From Micromonospora chalcea (lineage in GTDB: Bacteria > Actinomycetota > Actinomycetes > Mycobacteriales > Micromonosporaceae): 64,000 nt of DNA. Shown here piece after piece: positions 52,816 to 62,357 of this stretch. Location of the stretch: the NCBI RefSeq assembly GCF_002926165.1, contig NZ_MAGP01000121.1, positions 1 to 64,000 on the forward strand, in the 5' to 3' direction. Position numbers and translations under genes: made by a program. The notes beneath the pieces were generated by a model. That model saw nothing but the letters and a program-made list of their open reading frames with translations, made no database searches and was not told the DNA's origin. How positions within the stretch are numbered: the first letter of the stretch is position 1; each line of letters starts with the position of its first letter.

Positions 52816-52882
52816 GGCCGCCGCACCTCCTCGACGCCAGACCGGGCGACACCGGCACGAGGCACTGTGCCAGGCTGGCCGG

Positions 52883-53335
52883 ATGACCGAGGTGATCTTC
52901 CGGGAGGCGGTCCGCGCCGACCTGCCGGCCGTGCTCGCGCTGCTCGCCGACGACGTGCTGGGGCGTACCCGTGACCTGCCCGAGGTGGACGCGGCGTACG
53001 AGCGGGCCTTCGCCGACCTCGACGCCGATGCGCGCAACGAGCTGATCGTCGCCGACGACGGCGGGGAGCTGGTCGGCTGCTTCCAGCTCACGTACATCCC
53101 CGGGCTGGGCCGGCACGGCGCCGAGCGGTGCCTGATCGAGTCGGTGCGGGTCCGCTCCGACCGGCGCGGCCGTGGGCTGGGCGGGACGATGATGCGCTGG
53201 GCGATCGACCGGGCCCGGGAGCGCGGCTGCGCGCTGGTGCAGCTCACCACCGACAAGCAGCGCGCCGACGCGCACCGGTTCTACCGCGACCTGGGCTTCG
53301 TGGCCAGCCACGAGGGCATGAAGCTGGCGCTCTGA
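52883..53335 (+). CDS. GNAT N-acetyltransferase
   Basis: A 150-residue GNAT protein: FREAVRADLPAVLALLADD at the start, ESVRVRSDRRGRGLGGTMMRWAID (acetyl-CoA motif) and QLTTDKQRADAHRFYRDLGFV. It stands alone between PucR and a terminator-like hairpin. Confidence 0.85.
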   Translation: MTEVIFREAVRADLPAVLALLADDVLGRTRDLPEVDAAYERAFADLDADARNELIVADDGGELVGCFQLTYIPGLGRHGAERCLIESVRVRSDRRGRGLGGTMMRWAIDRARERGCALVQLTTDKQRADAHRFYRDLGFVASHEGMKLAL

Positions 53336-53384
53336 CCGGGCCGCGATCGGGCGCCGGGCCGCCACCCGAAGGCGCGCGGCCCGG
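53336..53384. terminator. Hairpin between convergent genes
   Basis: CCGGGCCGCG (53336-53345) pairs with CGCGGCCCGG (53375-53384), with a 29-base GC-rich interior that can form further pairs. It lies at the stop of the acetyltransferase and before the convergent ABC operon end. Confidence 0.55.
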
Positions 53385-53393
53385 TCACCCCGG

Positions 53394-54119
53394 TCAGTCC
53401 TCCGGCGCCAGCCGGCCGTCGCGCAGCGTCAGCGTCCGGTCGGCCATCTCGATCAGCGCCGGATCGTGCGTGGCCACGAGCGCGGTCATCCCCCGCGCGT
53501 GCACCACCGCCCGGAGCAGGTCCATGATCGAGCGACCGGTCTCCGAGTCGAGCTGGCCGGTCGGCTCGTCGGCGATCAGCAGGTCCGGCTCGTTCGCCAG
53601 CGCCCGGGCCACCGCCACCCGCTGCTGCTGCCCGCCGGACAGCTCGTACGGGCGCTGCGCCGCGTGCCCGCCCAGCCCGACCAGTTCCAGCAGCACCGCC
53701 ACCCGCTGTTCCCGCTCGGCCGCCGGCACCTTGGCCAGCCGCAGCGGCACCCCGACGTTCTCCGCCGCGGACAGGATCGGCACCAGGCCGAACGTCTGGA
53801 ACACGAACCCGATCGTGCCCCGGCGCAACGCCAGCAGCTCCCGCTCGCCCGCGGCGGTGACCTCGTGCCCGGCCACCCGGATCAGGCCGGCGTCCGGGCG
53901 GTCCAGGCCGCCGACCAGGTTCAGCAGCGTGGTCTTGCCGGCGCCGGAGCGACCCCGGACCGCCACCAGCTCGCCGCGCCGCGCGGTGAACGAGACGTCC
54001 CGTACGGCGTGCACGGCGTGCTCCCCCTTGCCGAAGGTGCGGCTCACCCCCTCGACCCGGACCACGTCCTCGACTGCCGTCCCCGGCACCGCCGGCAGCA
54101 CCACTGTCTGGTCGGTCAT
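53394..54119 (-). CDS. ABC transporter ATPase, LolD/MacB-like
   Basis: A 241-residue ATPase. Walker A GRSGAGKTT, Q-loop VFQTFGLVP, signature LSGGQQQRVAVARAL, Walker B LLIADEPTGQLD and H-loop VATHDP. It belongs to the MacB/LolD class that works with FtsX-type permeases. The ATG overlaps the upstream ATPase stop by one base (TGATG); a GTG three bases earlier is also possible. Last of the four-gene operon. Confidence 0.93.
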   Translation of the reverse strand: MTDQTVVLPAVPGTAVEDVVRVEGVSRTFGKGEHAVHAVRDVSFTARRGELVAVRGRSGAGKTTLLNLVGGLDRPDAGLIRVAGHEVTAAGERELLALRRGTIGFVFQTFGLVPILSAAENVGVPLRLAKVPAAEREQRVAVLLELVGLGGHAAQRPYELSGGQQQRVAVARALANEPDLLIADEPTGQLDSETGRSIMDLLRAVVHARGMTALVATHDPALIEMADRTLTLRDGRLAPED

Positions 54120-55108
54120 CACTCACTCTCCTCGGCGTGCGTCCGGTCGCCGGGGCGCACCTCGACGTGATCGGGTTCCAGATTGAGGCGGACCCGGTCA
54201 CGCAGCGACAACGCCTCCACGAACTGCGCCGGCAGCTGCATCCGGCCGGTGCGGTCCAGCACCGCGTACTCCTCGCTGACCATCTCGGTGCCGCCGTCGG
54301 CGGTGACGCGCGCGGTCCGGCGTACCTCGGAGGCGGTCCGGCCGTCGCGGATCGCGACGGTACGGCGGACCTGGCCGGCCACGGCGTGGTCGTGGGTGAC
54401 CACCACGATGGTGACGCCCAGCTCGGCGTTGATGGTGCGCAGCGCGGCGAACACCTCCGCGCCGGTGGCCTCGTCCAGCTCACCCGTGGGCTCGTCGGCG
54501 AAGAGGATCTCCGGGTCGTTGGCCACCGCCACGGCGACCGCGCAGCGCTGCTGCTCGCCGCCGCTCATCTGGCCCGGACGGCGGTCCGCGCAGTAGCCGA
54601 CGCCGACCATGTCCAGCAGCTCGCGGGCCCGTTCCCGCCGCTTGCGCCGCCCGCCGGCCCGCCCGGCCAGCTTCATCGGCAGCTCCACGTTCTCCAGCGC
54701 GGTCAGGTACGGCAGCAGGTTGCGGCCGGTCTGCTGCCAGATGAAGCCGACCACCTCCCGCCGGTACGCCAGCCGCCGCTTGTTCGACAACGACAGCAGG
54801 TCGTAGTCGGCGACCCGGGCGATGCCGGCGGTCGGGGTGTCCAGGCCGGACAGGATGTTCAGCAGGGTCGACTTGCCGGAGCCGGAGGCCCCGACGATCG
54901 CGACCAGCTCACCCCGGTCGATGACCAGGTCGAGGCCCTGCAGGGCGACGACCTCGACGCCCTCGGTCTTGAAGATGCGTACCAGGCCGTCGCAGACGAT
55001 GTGCCCGCGCAGCCGGTCCCGCCCTCCGGCCCGTTGCGCGGCCCGTTCGGCCGCGCGTTGCTGCAGGGACGCCAGGTCCGGTACGGACGTCTCGGCGGTC
55101 GCGGTCAT
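54119..55108 (-). CDS. ABC transporter ATPase with a C-terminal AbrB-like domain
   Basis: A 329-residue ATPase. Walker A GASGSGKST, signature MSGGEQQRCAVAVAVAN, Walker B ILFADEPTGELD, H-loop VVTHDH. Residues about 278-320 are extra: EEYAVLDRTGRMQLPAQFVEAL, DRVRLNLEPDHVEVRPGD, which has the shape of an SpoVT/AbrB swapped-hairpin DNA-binding domain. This is not part of ordinary LolD-type ATPases. It may dimerise the complex or allow a regulatory role. Starts 1 base after the upstream permease stop. Confidence 0.88.
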   Translation of the reverse strand: MTATAETSVPDLASLQQRAAERAAQRAGGRDRLRGHIVCDGLVRIFKTEGVEVVALQGLDLVIDRGELVAIVGASGSGKSTLLNILSGLDTPTAGIARVADYDLLSLSNKRRLAYRREVVGFIWQQTGRNLLPYLTALENVELPMKLAGRAGGRRKRRERARELLDMVGVGYCADRRPGQMSGGEQQRCAVAVAVANDPEILFADEPTGELDEATGAEVFAALRTINAELGVTIVVVTHDHAVAGQVRRTVAIRDGRTASEVRRTARVTADGGTEMVSEEYAVLDRTGRMQLPAQFVEALSLRDRVRLNLEPDHVEVRPGDRTHAEESE

Positions 55109-55109
55109 C

Positions 55110-57839
55110 TCAGCTCTCCTCTCCGAGCCGCAGCACCTCGCCGAGGCGCATCCGGCGGTTGTTCACGGCCTCCACGGTGATCGCGAAGCCGAGGGCCAGC
55201 ATGGCCAGGACCGACACCCCGGCGACCAGGCCGGGTTCGAACTGCGGGCGTACGTCCACGCCGCCGGTGAAGGCGGGCAGCTCGGGCACCGGCGTGAGCA
55301 GCAGCGGCAGCAACGCGCCGACCACCGCCCCGGTGAGCACCGACACCAGCACCAGCGGGGTCAGCTCGACCATCAGCATGCCGCGCCACTGCCGGCGGGA
55401 CAGGCCCATGGTGCGCAGCCGGGACAGCACCTGCCCGCGCGAGCGGGCCCCGGCGAGCACCGCGAGCGCGAGCCCGAGCAGCCCCAGCACGGCGCCGCCC
55501 CCGGCACCGAGCGCGAAACCGAACACCAGCAGGCCGTTCACGCCGGTACCGCCCAGGTCGACGCGGACGGCCGAGCGGGTGGTGACCTCCGGCGCGCGGG
55601 CCTTGTCCCCGGTGCCGACCCCGCCGATGCGCAGGTAGCGGTTCTGCCCCTCACGCGCGACCCGGTCCACCTCGGCGGCGTCCACGCCCGCGCCGGCCAG
55701 CACGAACCCGGTGGGCGCGAGCTGGTGCGGCGCGTCCGCCGGCAACGCCGGCCACGGCAGCACCACGAACCGCGCCACGCCGTCGCCGACGAGCGCGAAC
55801 TCGTCGACAGTGGCGGCGGTGCGCACCGGCAGCCGGTTGCCCTGCACGTCCAGCCAGGCGGGCCGGTCCCCCTGGGCGTCGGCGAGCCCGGCGTCGGCCA
55901 GCTCGTCGGCGACCGCCGGGGACACCAGCGCCGGCAGCGGCGTGCTCCCGTCGGCGCGGGCCCGCACCGGGTCGGGCACGCTCACCGGTACACCTGCCGC
56001 ACTGGCCACCTCGGCGAACCGCTCGCCGTCCACGAGCACCACGCGCAGCTCGGTGACCGGGGCGGGGCGGCCGGCGCGGTCGGCGTACGGGCGCTCGGCC
56101 GGCACCGTGAGCAGCGGCGCGACAGCGCGTACCCCGGGCAGCTCGGCCAGTTTGCCGGCGGTGTCCGGCGCGAAGCGCTCCCCGCGTACCAGCAGGTCAC
56201 CCGGCACGGCCTGGGCGGCGGCGGTGTCCCGGCCGGTCTCGATGCCGGTCGCCACCACGCCGCAGAACGCGGCGGTGGCGACGGCCAGCACCACCACGAC
56301 CAGCGGCCCGGTGCTCGCGGCCCGGCCCGCGCGGGCGGCGCCGAGGAACGCGACGCTGCCGCGCGCCCGGGCCGCGACGCGGCTGAGCAGCCGCAAGGGC
56401 CAGGGGTACGCGCGCAGCGCCACCAGCGCCGCCGCGATCGCCAGCAGCACCGGCACGGACACCAGCAGCGGATCCACCGAACCGGCGGTGAGCCCGCGGC
56501 GGCGCAGCAGGAACGCGCCGAGCACGGCGAGCCCGAGCACCGCCACCTCGACGGTGAGCCGGACGGCGGGCGACCGGCCGCCGAGGTCGGAGCGGCCACC
56601 GGCGCGGCGGCCGACCGCGAGCGCGGCGAGTGGCGGCAGCAGCGTGGCCAGCAGCCCGGCGACCAGCACCCAGAGCCACGGCGACCCGGCGCCGGGCAGC
56701 AACCCGCCGAGCAGCCAGCCGATCCCGGCCGCAGCCGGCAGAACCAGCACCGACTCGGCCAGACCGCGACGCAGCACGTCACCGGTCGAGCCACCGCGGG
56801 CCCGGATCAGGTGGAACTCGGCGCGGCGTCGGTTCGCGGCCAGCCGGGCGGCCAGCAGCGTCAGCCCGGCCAGCGTGGCGAGCAGCCCGGCGGCGATGAC
56901 CGCGAGCAGGGTACGCGCGGCGGCGAGCGAGTCGGCGAAGCGCCGCAGCGGGATGTCCACGCCCTGGCTGAGGGTCACCTTGACCTCGGTGGGCATCGCC
57001 CGGTCCAGCCCGTCGACGCCGGCGATCAGCGCGTCGAGGCGGCCCGGTTCGAGCCGGTCCGGTGCGATCCGGTACCGCCAGCCGAAGGCCACCGGCCATT
57101 CCCCGGCGGTGATCGAGTTCAGACCCGCGTCGGCGGTGTACGCGACGCCCACGAACGGTTGGCCGTCGCCTTCCGGCGGGCTGAGCTTCAGCATCGACGG
57201 CAGCGTGTCCCAGACACCGCCGGCCGGGTCGTTCGGCCGCCACACGCCGACCAGGTCGACCGGGCGGGAGTTGAGCACGTTGTTGTCGGCGTCCAGCAGC
57301 GAGAGACGGAACCGGTCGCCGGCCGCGATGCCCAGCGTGGTGGCGATCGTCTCGGCGAGCGTCACCTCGATCGCGCCGGCCGGGGTGACGCCGCGTTCCG
57401 GCCACCGCCCGTCGACCAGGGTGGCCGCCTCCCGGATGCCGGTGCCGGCGCGCAGGTGCAGGTCGATCAGCCCCTTGTCGTCGCTGAGCGTCGGACCGCG
57501 CAGTCGCCCCGGGACGGTCTGCGCCGCGAACCAGCGCTCGCCGATCGTGTCGCGCACCTCGGCGGGCATCTTCTCCTCGATCGCCGCGAGCAGGGTCCCC
57601 CGGCTGGCGGCGACGGGCTGCTCCGAGGCGGGCACGACGTCCGGCGCGGTGCTGTACGTGAGGTCCCGGCGAGCCACCGGCTGACCGGCCACGTACTCGG
57701 TGAGCCCCTGCCCGGTCAGCCGGTCGGCGACCCGGGGCACGCCCGTGATCAACAGCGCGGTCACCAGGGTCAGGACGGCGAGCAGCAGGAACTGCCCCCC
57801 GTATGCGCGGACCCGGCGCGCGGCACCAGGAAGGCTCAT
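55110..57839 (-). CDS. FtsX-like ABC transporter permease
   Basis: A 909-residue MacB/FtsX-type permease. An N-terminal helix (residues 15-35), a large extracytoplasmic domain (about 40-340), then helices near 350-380, 405-440, 455-475, 480-500 and 530-550, a second extracytoplasmic domain, and a C-terminal group of helices around NGLLVFGFALGAGGGAVLGLLGLALA and a second FtsX-like end (VLSRLRTMGLSRRQWRGMLMVEL). ATG at 57839 overlaps the upstream permease stop by four bases. It probably transports lipid- or peptide-linked substrates or transmits force. Confidence 0.88.
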   Translation of the reverse strand: MSLPGAARRVRAYGGQFLLLAVLTLVTALLITGVPRVADRLTGQGLTEYVAGQPVARRDLTYSTAPDVVPASEQPVAASRGTLLAAIEEKMPAEVRDTIGERWFAAQTVPGRLRGPTLSDDKGLIDLHLRAGTGIREAATLVDGRWPERGVTPAGAIEVTLAETIATTLGIAAGDRFRLSLLDADNNVLNSRPVDLVGVWRPNDPAGGVWDTLPSMLKLSPPEGDGQPFVGVAYTADAGLNSITAGEWPVAFGWRYRIAPDRLEPGRLDALIAGVDGLDRAMPTEVKVTLSQGVDIPLRRFADSLAAARTLLAVIAAGLLATLAGLTLLAARLAANRRRAEFHLIRARGGSTGDVLRRGLAESVLVLPAAAGIGWLLGGLLPGAGSPWLWVLVAGLLATLLPPLAALAVGRRAGGRSDLGGRSPAVRLTVEVAVLGLAVLGAFLLRRRGLTAGSVDPLLVSVPVLLAIAAALVALRAYPWPLRLLSRVAARARGSVAFLGAARAGRAASTGPLVVVVLAVATAAFCGVVATGIETGRDTAAAQAVPGDLLVRGERFAPDTAGKLAELPGVRAVAPLLTVPAERPYADRAGRPAPVTELRVVLVDGERFAEVASAAGVPVSVPDPVRARADGSTPLPALVSPAVADELADAGLADAQGDRPAWLDVQGNRLPVRTAATVDEFALVGDGVARFVVLPWPALPADAPHQLAPTGFVLAGAGVDAAEVDRVAREGQNRYLRIGGVGTGDKARAPEVTTRSAVRVDLGGTGVNGLLVFGFALGAGGGAVLGLLGLALAVLAGARSRGQVLSRLRTMGLSRRQWRGMLMVELTPLVLVSVLTGAVVGALLPLLLTPVPELPAFTGGVDVRPQFEPGLVAGVSVLAMLALGFAITVEAVNNRRMRLGEVLRLGEES

Positions 57840-60800
57840 CGTTCTCCTCCGATCCGGAGCTGCGCGGCGGCGACCCGCTGGCGGATGCCGGTGGTGATGA
57901 CGGCGGCGAAGGCGAGCGCGGCGAGCAGCAGCCCGGCGGCGGTCGCCCCGATCGGCACCCAGGGCACTGTGAAGACCGCCTCGGGCACCGGCCGGCCGGC
58001 GGCCGGGGTGAGGATCACCAGCGGCACCATGGTGGCCGCGACGAGGGCGCCGACCAGCAGCCCGACGCCGACTCCGATCGCGGCCAGGAAACCCTGCTCG
58101 GCGAGGTAGGCGCGGGCCAGCAGCCGGGTGTTCGCGCCGAGCGTGTTGAACACGGCCAGTTCGGTGAGCCGCCGCCGGGTGGTGGCCCACACGTCGACCG
58201 CCAGGCCGACCAGCGCCAGCAGCACCGACCCGAGCGCGGCGGCGAGCAGCCCGGTGCGGGCGCCCTGCCAGTACGGGTCCCCCGCGGCCTCCTCCGCCAC
58301 GCGCTGCCGGTCCAGCAGCACCGTGCCGCCGACAGCGGCGAGGGCCTCGGTCGCGGCGGCGTGCCCACCCGGCGTGGTACGCAGCCACCACTCGGCCACC
58401 GGCCGTACGCCCCCGCTGCGCTCCAGCAACTGGGTGCCGGCGGTGGGCAGGTCCAGCAGCACGCCGTCGCCAGCGGTGCCGGGGATCGCGGCGACCTGGC
58501 CGACCACCGTGGCCTCGATCGTCACCTCGGAGACCGACAGCTTGACGGTGTCACCGGTCTGCACGCTCAGCGCGGCGGCGACCCCCGGTGTGATCAGCAC
58601 CGGCACCGGCGGGTCCTCGGCCATGGGCACCACGGCGAACCGGGACGACGGCACCCGGGCAAACTGCAACAGCCCCGCGGGCACGTCGAAGCCCTGCGTC
58701 GCGTCCACCTCGGTGGGGGTGGCCCGGGCGTCCCGGCGTGGCCCGCTGCCCGGGTCGATCACCCGCCAGGCCCCCTCCACCGGCAACGGCAGCGCCGCGC
58801 CGCCGCCGTCGGTGAGCCGCATGTCGCTGAGCAGCAGCCGGTACGAGCTGCCGGTGGCGTCGCCGCCGTCGGCCTCGAAACCGGCCAGCCGCAGCGGGGC
58901 GCCGCCGGTGTCGGGCAGCGGCACGGAGAAGCGCACGGGCCGTCCATTGCCGTCGGCCTCGGCCAGCCGGACCCGCCACGTGGCCCCGGCGTCGGTGGCG
59001 AACAACGCGGTCACCGCCACCCGGGGCCGGTCGTACATGCTCTCCACCGGGGTGCGGACAATGCCGGAGAACGTCTTCGCCCCGGCCGGCAGGACACCGC
59101 CGGCCGGCGCGCCCCGGCCGCGCGCGAGCCGGTCCAGCAGGGCACCGGTGGACGCCCCGCCGTCGGCGTCGTCGAGCCGGATCATCCCCTTCGCGGCGGC
59201 GGCGTCCAGGGCCACCACCGTCGCCGGCCGGGCCTCGCGGCCCAGGCGCACGTCGTCACGCCAGGCGGGCAGCACCCGGTCGATCCCGGGCACCGCGGCC
59301 AGCTGGGCGGCCCGGTCGGCCGGGGCGGTGCCGTCCCGTTCGGTCAGCCGAAGGTCCGTGCCGACCGTGTGCTGCGACTGGTCGCGCTGCGAGCGTTCCC
59401 AGGAGGCGACGAGCGACCACGCGAGCGTGCTGCCGCCGACGGCGAGCGCGAGCAGCAGCACCGGTCCGGCGTGCGGGCGGCGACCCGCCTGCCACATGCC
59501 GAACATGGTGGCGTTCCACGGCCGGCGGTCGACGAAACGTTCCGCGAGCCGGGTGGTCGGCGGCAGCAGCCGCAGCGCGATCACCGCGCCGGCCAGCACG
59601 CCGATCGTGGGCGCGGCGGCCAGCAGCGGGTCGATGCCGAGGCTGCCGTTCGCGCCCGCGAGCGGCGAGGAGTACTGCCGCAGCTGGGTCCAGGCGAGCA
59701 CGGCGAGCGCCACCAGCACCACGTCCACGCTGGCGCGCTGCACGGCCGCGCTGCGGGACGGGCGGGACCGGGCCGCCATGTCGGCGACGTAGGTGCCGGC
59801 CCGGCGCAACGCCGGCAGCACCATGGCGAGCAGGCAACCGACCGCCGCGCCCACCGCGACCACCCAGACCCGGGCCAGGTCGCCGTCGGCGAGCCGCAGG
59901 TCCGCGCCGAGATACCGGACCGCCTGCCCGGTCAGCGCCGGGGCCAGCAGCAGCGCCGGCGCCACCACGAGCGTGGCCTCGCGTACGGCGAATCCGGCGA
60001 TCTGCCGACGCGCGGCGCCCCGGGCCCGCAGCAGCGCGGTCTGCGCCCGCCGGTCCTCGTTGAGCAGCGCGGCCACCAGCACCAGCGCGTACCCGCCGAG
60101 CACCACGATCAGCAGCAGCGGGGTGAGCAGCGCGGACCGGCCCACCAGGTCGGCCCGGCCGAGCCGGTCCACCAGCCGGTCCAGGTGGCTGACCTGCTGC
60201 GTCGAGGAGCCCAGGCCGGTGGCCTCGGGCAGCTTCTCGGTGATCTCGTTCAGCGCTGTGGTCACGGCCGGCAGCCGGGCCGGCTCGACGGCCACCAGGT
60301 CGGGGTCCACCAGCCAGGCCGCCGAGGTCGAGCCGGGGAAGGTACGGGCGAAGTCGGCCGGGTCGAGCGCGAACGGCCCGTACGAGGTGACCTCCGCGTC
60401 GCCCTGACTCTCCCCCACCCCCGGGGCGAGCCGCCAGTACGCCTCGGCCGCGTCCCGGGCCGCCCACGTGCCGGCCACCACCACCGTGCTGGCCCGCTCC
60501 GCGCCCCGGTCGTACAGCGGCACCCGCTCGCCGACCTCCAGGCCCAGTTGCGCGGCCACCGTCTCCGGCAGCGTCACCTGCAACGGGTTGCTGCCGGGCA
60601 CCGGCCACGCCCCGGCGGCCAGCTCGGCGTGCGCGGGCAGGTCGTCAAGTGTGGCCAGGTTGGCGAACATCGGGTCGTCGTCGGTACGGGCGGCACCCAC
60701 GTCACCGGTCAGCTCCCGCCCGGTGCCGGACCGGACCCCGGCCACCGTGACCGGCGCCCCGCCCAGCCCGTTCGCGAACTGTGCCCGTACCGCCCGGTCC

Positions 60801-61021
60801 CGCTCGGCGTACGCGGCGGCGTCGGCGCCACCGGAGCCGCTGATCAGCAGGCTGCGCTCCTCCGCCGGGGCGGCGTCGAGCACCGCCCGGGCGCCCGCGT
60901 CCACCGCCCGGCGGTTGTAGTCGGAGAGCCCGGTGACCAACGCGACCGCGACGAGTGCCGCGACAGCGGCGGCGAGCAGCAGCCCACGGGCCTCTACCGC
61001 CCGCCTCCACACCAGCTTCAT
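57836..61021 (-). CDS. FtsX-like ABC transporter permease
   Basis: A 1061-residue permease, first gene of the operon; the ATG at 61021 follows GGAGAGGA. Helix near residues 15-35, a large outer domain, a membrane block near 310-460 (LLTPLLLIVVLGGYALVLVAALL), a second outer domain (about 490-900) and C-terminal helices (LLAAALGSVLLALVGLAVDVWATTRRR). FtsX-type sequence LLRARGAARRQIAGFAVREA is present. With the other permease it would form a heterodimer served by the two ATPases. Confidence 0.88.
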   Translation of the reverse strand: MKLVWRRAVEARGLLLAAAVAALVAVALVTGLSDYNRRAVDAGARAVLDAAPAEERSLLISGSGGADAAAYAERDRAVRAQFANGLGGAPVTVAGVRSGTGRELTGDVGAARTDDDPMFANLATLDDLPAHAELAAGAWPVPGSNPLQVTLPETVAAQLGLEVGERVPLYDRGAERASTVVVAGTWAARDAAEAYWRLAPGVGESQGDAEVTSYGPFALDPADFARTFPGSTSAAWLVDPDLVAVEPARLPAVTTALNEITEKLPEATGLGSSTQQVSHLDRLVDRLGRADLVGRSALLTPLLLIVVLGGYALVLVAALLNEDRRAQTALLRARGAARRQIAGFAVREATLVVAPALLLAPALTGQAVRYLGADLRLADGDLARVWVVAVGAAVGCLLAMVLPALRRAGTYVADMAARSRPSRSAAVQRASVDVVLVALAVLAWTQLRQYSSPLAGANGSLGIDPLLAAAPTIGVLAGAVIALRLLPPTTRLAERFVDRRPWNATMFGMWQAGRRPHAGPVLLLALAVGGSTLAWSLVASWERSQRDQSQHTVGTDLRLTERDGTAPADRAAQLAAVPGIDRVLPAWRDDVRLGREARPATVVALDAAAAKGMIRLDDADGGASTGALLDRLARGRGAPAGGVLPAGAKTFSGIVRTPVESMYDRPRVAVTALFATDAGATWRVRLAEADGNGRPVRFSVPLPDTGGAPLRLAGFEADGGDATGSSYRLLLSDMRLTDGGGAALPLPVEGAWRVIDPGSGPRRDARATPTEVDATQGFDVPAGLLQFARVPSSRFAVVPMAEDPPVPVLITPGVAAALSVQTGDTVKLSVSEVTIEATVVGQVAAIPGTAGDGVLLDLPTAGTQLLERSGGVRPVAEWWLRTTPGGHAAATEALAAVGGTVLLDRQRVAEEAAGDPYWQGARTGLLAAALGSVLLALVGLAVDVWATTRRRLTELAVFNTLGANTRLLARAYLAEQGFLAAIGVGVGLLVGALVAATMVPLVILTPAAGRPVPEAVFTVPWVPIGATAAGLLLAALAFAAVITTGIRQRVAAAQLRIGGER

Positions 61022-61312
61022 CCGACGTCCTCTCCTGGCCCCGGCGGGCCGATGCCGAGAGAGAGCAGTGACACCCCGGAAAAGGTTCGCGCCCGTTACA
61101 TGATCGTTATCGGCCTACCGCACAGCCGCTCCGAGACCCGGGGAGCACTCGTAGGGCCTGGCACGCCGTGACCGTTGGCGCTCGCCGAACAAGTGACCAC
61201 GCCGAACGCGGATCCGACGACCCTGACTTGGATACGACGCATGGGACCGCCGCCCCGGAGCCTCGTCCAGCAGGCGTCGGGGCGGCGCTCCTCCTTCTCC
61301 GTCAGCCGGACG

Positions 61313-62014
61313 TCAGAACTGCCCCTTGTAGCGGAGCACGACGTCCCCTAAACGAGCATCGGGATCGCCGCTACAAGCGTAGGAGATGGCAGGTGGCGCC
61401 AGAGGACTGCCAGTTCTCACGCCGAGTTCGGTGCCCACTTTCCGCAGTCCACGCAGCGCCTCTTCCGAAGGCGCCTCTAGGAACTCCTGACAGGTGGAAT
61501 CCTGGGTGATCTCGCTCCCTGGAGAAAGCTGCCCGACGATATAGAAGAAGGCAAGCGCAAGCAGGCCGACAAGAAGGATTCCACCGCCTATCTTGAAGGT
61601 ATTCGACTTGCTTATATTGTCACCTATCTGGGCGTTGCCGTGAAACGTTCCGCTCATGACTCCAGATCCGCCGCTGGCCGTGACCACACTGCTCACCTGG
61701 TCACCCGCCGCAGAGTTCCCGTCATGCACGATCGAGAGCGCCCTGGCCTCTTCGATCAACTCCCGCAGCTTCTGCCCGAAATCGGGATAGTCCCGGGCCA
61801 GGATGCCGATTGCGGCAGCAAGGTCCCCCTGCCTGTCGACGTTCCTTGGGCTCCCTGCCCAGCGCTCAAATATCTCATCGCTGTCGACATCCAGGAACTG
61901 AGAGTGAATCCGCGAGTGCAGTTTCTTAGCCGCCGCTTGCAGACCGGCGCTCGCGGTGCCCCCCAGCGCAGCAACCAGGATACCGACGGCCGCCTTACCG
62001 AGTTCTTCATCCAT
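61313..62014 (-). CDS. Single-pass membrane protein with a Gly-rich amyloid-like segment; unknown
   Basis: A 233-residue protein from the ATG at 62014 (weak ribosome site). The N-terminal 100 residues are helical and charged (EELGKAAVGILVAALGG, LRELIEEARAL). Residues about 115-138 (VVTASGGSGVMSGTFHGNAQIG, read in parts) are Gly/Ser rich and resemble RHIM/BASS-type amyloid signalling motifs (G-x-V-x-G-x-x-x-G-x-x). A transmembrane helix (about 143-164; FKIGGGILLVGLLALAFFYIV) leads to a small C-terminal domain with two cysteines (QDSTCQEFLEA, SYACSGD). Base composition is clearly more AT-rich than its neighbours, so it may be acquired. Confidence 0.6.
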   Translation of the reverse strand: MDEELGKAAVGILVAALGGTASAGLQAAAKKLHSRIHSQFLDVDSDEIFERWAGSPRNVDRQGDLAAAIGILARDYPDFGQKLRELIEEARALSIVHDGNSAAGDQVSSVVTASGGSGVMSGTFHGNAQIGDNISKSNTFKIGGGILLVGLLALAFFYIVGQLSPGSEITQDSTCQEFLEAPSEEALRGLRKVGTELGVRTGSPLAPPAISYACSGDPDARLGDVVLRYKGQF

Positions 62015-62120
62015 GACACCCGAGTCTTGGGTAGGGATGATGAGAAACAAGCCAGCCGATTAGCCCTCGTTGATGTCAACAAACCGACAGGGCCGAGACA
62101 ATAGGCCGCCTGCCGAACCG

Positions 62121-62150
62121 CGGGTGATGCCGGCACCTCGGCATCACCCG
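62121..62150 (-). terminator. Terminator after the DUF397 gene
   Basis: A perfect 12-bp stem (62121-62132 with 62139-62150), loop GCACCT, 9 bases downstream of the DUF397 stop on the minus strand. Confidence 0.75.
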
Positions 62151-62159
62151 CGTCACGGC

Positions 62160-62357
62160 TCAGACCCGTTCGTTCAGCCGCCCCCCGCGAACCGCCCCGA
62201 CGAATCGGGACCACGCCGCCGGGTCGAAGTTGAGCACCGGCCCCTTCCGATCCTTGGTGTCCCGCACACCGACCGCATCGGCGAAACCGGCCACCTCGAC
62301 GCAATCGCCTTCACCGCCGGATCGGGACGACTTGCGCCACACTCCATCACGTCCCAT
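62160..62357 (-). CDS. DUF397 family protein
   Basis: A 65-residue protein: WRKSSRSGGEGDCVEVAGF, VGVRDTKDRKGPVLNFDPAAW and FVGAVRGG are the family's hallmarks. In actinomycetes DUF397 genes sit next to XRE/DUF5753 regulators and are thought to form regulator-partner pairs. The ATG at 62357 overlaps the end of the XRE gene by 11 bases, with GGAGATG inside that gene. Confidence 0.9.
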   Translation of the reverse strand: MGRDGVWRKSSRSGGEGDCVEVAGFADAVGVRDTKDRKGPVLNFDPAAWSRFVGAVRGGRLNERV

